This document shows positions 51,926 through 54,312 of a stretch of 54,312 nucleotides of DNA, one piece after another; the stretch's first letter is position 1; each line of letters starts with the position of its first letter. Where the stretch lies: positions 1 through 54,312 of the forward strand of contig CAMHUU010000018.1 of NCBI GenBank assembly GCA_946188395.1, in the 5' to 3' direction. This stretch comes from an uncultured Prevotellaceae bacterium. Lineage in GTDB: Bacteria; Bacteroidota; Bacteroidia; Bacteroidales; Bacteroidaceae. Below the pieces are notes generated by a model. That model had not been told where the DNA came from and ran no database searches. It saw only the letters and a list, made by a program, of their open reading frames with translations. Position numbers and translations under genes: made by a program.

Positions 51926-54094
51926 ATGAAAAGACTATTAACTCTTTTGCTGTGCGCAGTCACGTTGACAAGCTATGCACAGAAGCCCAGCGACACACCG
52001 GTGAGCCAGATGGAAAAACTGGACCGCGGACTGGTGGTCATCAAATACCCAGAGGGGAAAGGCGTTAAATACTTCGCCAGTTGGCGACTGTTAGGAACCG
52101 ATGACCAGAACACGACATTTGCCCTGCTGAAGAACGGAGAGACCATACAGGACAACATCTGCAAGTCAACTAACGTCAACGGTATCAGTGCCTCGGCAAC
52201 CGACAAGTTCCAGGTGGTGACATACCAGAACGGTAAAGTTGTAGAAACCTCCGCCGAGGTTACGCCTTGGGAAAAATATTATTTGGAAGTGAAATTGGAC
52301 AAGCCTGCCAACGGTGCCTTGGGAGGAACATATTCCCCTAACGACTGCTCGGTAGGTGATGTGGACGGTGACGGACAATATGAGATTTTCGTAAAATGGG
52401 ACCCATCAAACTCGAAGGACAATTCGCAGAGCGACAAGACGGATAACGTCTTTCTGGACTGCTATAAACTGGATGGAACGAAGTTATGGCGAATTGATTT
52501 GGGAGTTAATATCCGTGCAGGAGCACATTATACGCAGTTCATGGTCTATGACTTCGACAAGGACGGACGGGCTGAGCTGATGTGCAAAACCGCTCCTGGG
52601 TCGAAGGACGGGCAGGGAAACTTTGTGAACCAGGCTGCTACCGACGAGAACATCAAGGCTGCAGACAACACAAAAGACTGGCGAACTTCAGCCGGACGCA
52701 TCAATGGCGGCCAAGAGTACCTGACGGTGTTCAACGGAGAGACGGGCGCTGCCATACATACCATTGCCTACTATCCCAACCGTAATGCAAAAGCAGAATT
52801 GAGCGAAGCTGCAGGAACCTTCAACTGGGATGACCGCAGTGGGAAGAACGACAAGGGCGACTACGGCAATCGCGGCGAACGATACTTGGCCTGTGTGGCA
52901 TATCTTGGTGGTACCGAAGCCAACGCCAGCGCGGTGTTCTGTCGCGGATACTATACCTACGCCTATCTCTGGGCAGTAGACTTCGACGGACAGCAGTTGA
53001 AGACCCGTTGGCTGCACAGTTCTGACAAAAAGGACACCTACCGGCTGATGGATGCCAACGGTCAGGAACAGACACTGCAGGGTACCATATGTACGTCAGG
53101 CCTCGGCCGCTATACCATGTATGCCAATGGTAACCATAACCTGACGGTTGGTGATGTCGACGGCGACGGCAAGGACGAAATCGTCTGGGGATCGGCAGCA
53201 CTCGATGATGACGGCAAGATGCTCTATGCGGTTGGTTTCGGACATGGTGACGCCATCCATCTGGGCGATATGGATCCAGATCGTCCAGGACTGGAGCTTT
53301 TTGACGTTCATGAGGAGAAAGGCCGCTATCCTTGGGATTTACACGATGCTGCTACAGGTGAAATATTATGGCAAGGCGGACAGCATGGTGTAGATAACGG
53401 ACGCGGATTGGCAGCGGACATCGTAGAGTCGTCACGCGGTTATGAGTTTTGGTCGTCATATGGCGGTTTTGACGACAATCCAGACTATGTTGCCAACTCT
53501 AAAGATTCCGACAAACAACCCTATAGAAACCAGAATCCGTTCAATGCCATCAGTGGCAAACAGGCAGGTTCTACAAAGCCATCCATGAATTTCCGCATTT
53601 ACTGGGACGGTGACGCGCTCGACGAACTGCTCGACAACACGACCATATCGAAATATGGTGGTTCGTCATTAGGTGTGGGCTCTCAGAGCATTACAGGACA
53701 GTCGAACAACAGTACTAAGGCTACTCCTAATCTGTCGGCAGATATCTTCGGTGACTGGCGCGAAGAACTCATTCTGAGAAATGGGTCGAACGATGCGCTT
53801 AACATCTTCTCGACCATAGCTCCTACCGACTACCGTGTGCCGACGCTGATGCACGACCATACCTACCGCATGGCCATTGCCTGGCAAAATGTAGCTTACA
53901 ACCAGCCACCCCATCTGGGCTATTATCTGCCCGACTTCATAGATTCCTTCCAAGGTAATGACCCAACAGGTATCCAAGAACTGGAACAAGAAGAAAACCA
54001 AAGCGGGAAATACTATAACTTAATGGGTATCCCGGTAGAGAAGCCCACCAAGGGAGTATATATAAGAAACGGGAAAAAGGTCTACATCTTGTAG
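51926..54094 (+). CDS. PL11 rhamnogalacturonan lyase, secreted
   Basis: A 722-residue protein with a signal ending LTSYAQ (residue 19). It is a full PL11 lyase, an eight-bladed propeller with calcium sites DVDGDGQYE (from Asp145), DFDKDGRAE and DVDGDGKDE. Other conserved pieces are EKLDRGLVVI, MNFRIYWDGDALDELL and IFGDWREELILR. It differs from the preceding PL11 in having no beta-strand extension and long inserts in the propeller, so the two may act on different chain positions (endo versus exo, inference). The end YYNLMGIPV...KGVYIRNGKKVYIL matches the C-terminal motif of its neighbours. The stop codon lies inside the terminator stem. Confidence 0.92.
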   Translation: MKRLLTLLLCAVTLTSYAQKPSDTPVSQMEKLDRGLVVIKYPEGKGVKYFASWRLLGTDDQNTTFALLKNGETIQDNICKSTNVNGISASATDKFQVVTYQNGKVVETSAEVTPWEKYYLEVKLDKPANGALGGTYSPNDCSVGDVDGDGQYEIFVKWDPSNSKDNSQSDKTDNVFLDCYKLDGTKLWRIDLGVNIRAGAHYTQFMVYDFDKDGRAELMCKTAPGSKDGQGNFVNQAATDENIKAADNTKDWRTSAGRINGGQEYLTVFNGETGAAIHTIAYYPNRNAKAELSEAAGTFNWDDRSGKNDKGDYGNRGERYLACVAYLGGTEANASAVFCRGYYTYAYLWAVDFDGQQLKTRWLHSSDKKDTYRLMDANGQEQTLQGTICTSGLGRYTMYANGNHNLTVGDVDGDGKDEIVWGSAALDDDGKMLYAVGFGHGDAIHLGDMDPDRPGLELFDVHEEKGRYPWDLHDAATGEILWQGGQHGVDNGRGLAADIVESSRGYEFWSSYGGFDDNPDYVANSKDSDKQPYRNQNPFNAISGKQAGSTKPSMNFRIYWDGDALDELLDNTTISKYGGSSLGVGSQSITGQSNNSTKATPNLSADIFGDWREELILRNGSNDALNIFSTIAPTDYRVPTLMHDHTYRMAIAWQNVAYNQPPHLGYYLPDFIDSFQGNDPTGIQELEQEENQSGKYYNLMGIPVEKPTKGVYIRNGKKVYIL

Positions 54095-54102
54095 ACCTTT
54101 TT
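54074..54102. terminator. Bidirectional terminator after the second PL11 gene
   Basis: AAAAAGGTCTAC pairs with GTAGACCTTTTT (12 bp) around ATCTT. The PL11 stop codon is inside the right arm. It also follows the convergent 29-residue gene directly, so it can serve both strands. Confidence 0.85.
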
Positions 54103-54191
54103 TACTCGCTTTTACGCTTGTTCAGGTAAATCAGAATACCGGCTATCACCAGTATAACAACTGCAACGATGTGTAACCAATCCATAGTCAT
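54102..54191 (-). CDS. 29-residue single-helix membrane protein
   Basis: The frame MTMDWLHIVAVVILVIAGILIYLNKRKSE has one hydrophobic helix (about residues 5-23) followed by the positive tail NKRK. It would therefore sit in the inner membrane with its C-terminus inside. A second start two codons later (54185) is possible. A consensus promoter lies 17 bases upstream of the ATG and a terminator directly follows the stop. These flanking signals make a real gene likely. No family is recognised and the function is unknown. Confidence 0.65.
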   Translation of the reverse strand: MTMDWLHIVAVVILVIAGILIYLNKRKSE

Positions 54192-54208
54192 ATCATTTAT
54201 TCTGCCTG

Positions 54209-54216
54209 CAAAGATA
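54209..54216 (-). promoter_or_regulatory. Promoter -7 box for the 29-residue gene
   Basis: TATCTTTG on the minus strand, 17 bases before the ATG at 54191, so the leader would be only about ten bases. Confidence 0.72.
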
Positions 54217-54255
54217 AACAATTTATTTCTAATATCATCATAAAAGTCCATAAAA

Positions 54256-54294
54256 ACGAAGAAAGCCCTCTCATCATTGCTGACGAAAGGGCTT
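54256..54294 (-). terminator. Possible terminator of a gene beyond the window end
   Basis: AAGCCCT (54263-54269) pairs with AGGGCTT (54288-54294). On the minus strand the stem is followed by TCTTCGTTTTTATGG, a T-rich tail. The gene it would serve lies to the right of the window and reads leftwards. Confidence 0.5.
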
Positions 54295-54312
54295 CTCTCT
54301 TGAAAAAAGTGG

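Overview
The window comes from a Bacteroidales genome, most likely a Prevotella-type (Prevotellaceae) member. The evidence is the many TAnnTTTG -7 promoter boxes, two SusC/SusD pairs, gldH, Bacteroidales-type lipoprotein signals, and the DUF4248/VirE/amidase gene set. No rRNA, tRNA or CRISPR array was seen.

Region 1 (1-7578) is housekeeping. A ricT/PSP1 gene cut by the window edge overlaps gldH. Convergent to these is a minus-strand cell-shape cluster read as purH(IMP cyclohydrolase only)-mreB-mreC-mreD-mrdA-rodA. Region 2 (7792-15988) holds plus-strand single genes: a FadL/OmpP1-like outer-membrane protein, a GH3 glycosidase, a large DUF2723 membrane protein and a NodB-type polysaccharide deacetylase.

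Region 3 (16082-54094) appears to be one catabolic programme for rhamnogalacturonan I (RG-I), the pectin backbone of alternating rhamnose and galacturonate. A minus-strand operon encodes rhamnulokinase, an AraA-type isomerase in the place of L-rhamnose isomerase, an MFS sugar porter and rhamnulose-1-phosphate aldolase. Next to it are a PL26-like exo-lyase with a DUF6250-like front domain, a protein with two CE12 acetylesterase domains, two SusC/SusD pairs, a secreted surface-type protein, a PL9 lyase, a GH2 enzyme, a DUF4840-like lipoprotein and two PL11 RG-I lyases. The first PL11 carries a roughly 750-residue autotransporter-like beta-strand extension. The implied flow is deacetylation and cleavage outside the cell, import by SusCD, then rhamnose catabolism in the cytoplasm. 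No GH105, GH106, lactaldehyde reductase or sensor-regulator gene lies in the window.

The polysaccharide locus is interrupted at 40433-44283 by a decayed Bacteroidales accessory module. It contains an amidase with an in-frame amber codon, an AAA ATPase/DUF234 nuclease-like gene, DUF4248, and a VirE/BT4734 gene with its centre deleted. Unusual inverted and tandem repeats surround these genes.

Two very short genes have their own promoters: a 31-residue peptide with a signal sequence (44511-44606) and a 29-residue single-helix membrane protein (54102-54191). Many gene junctions carry short tandem arrays with a strict 7- or 8-base period whose unit sequence differs from place to place. Two such arrays lie inside reading frames.
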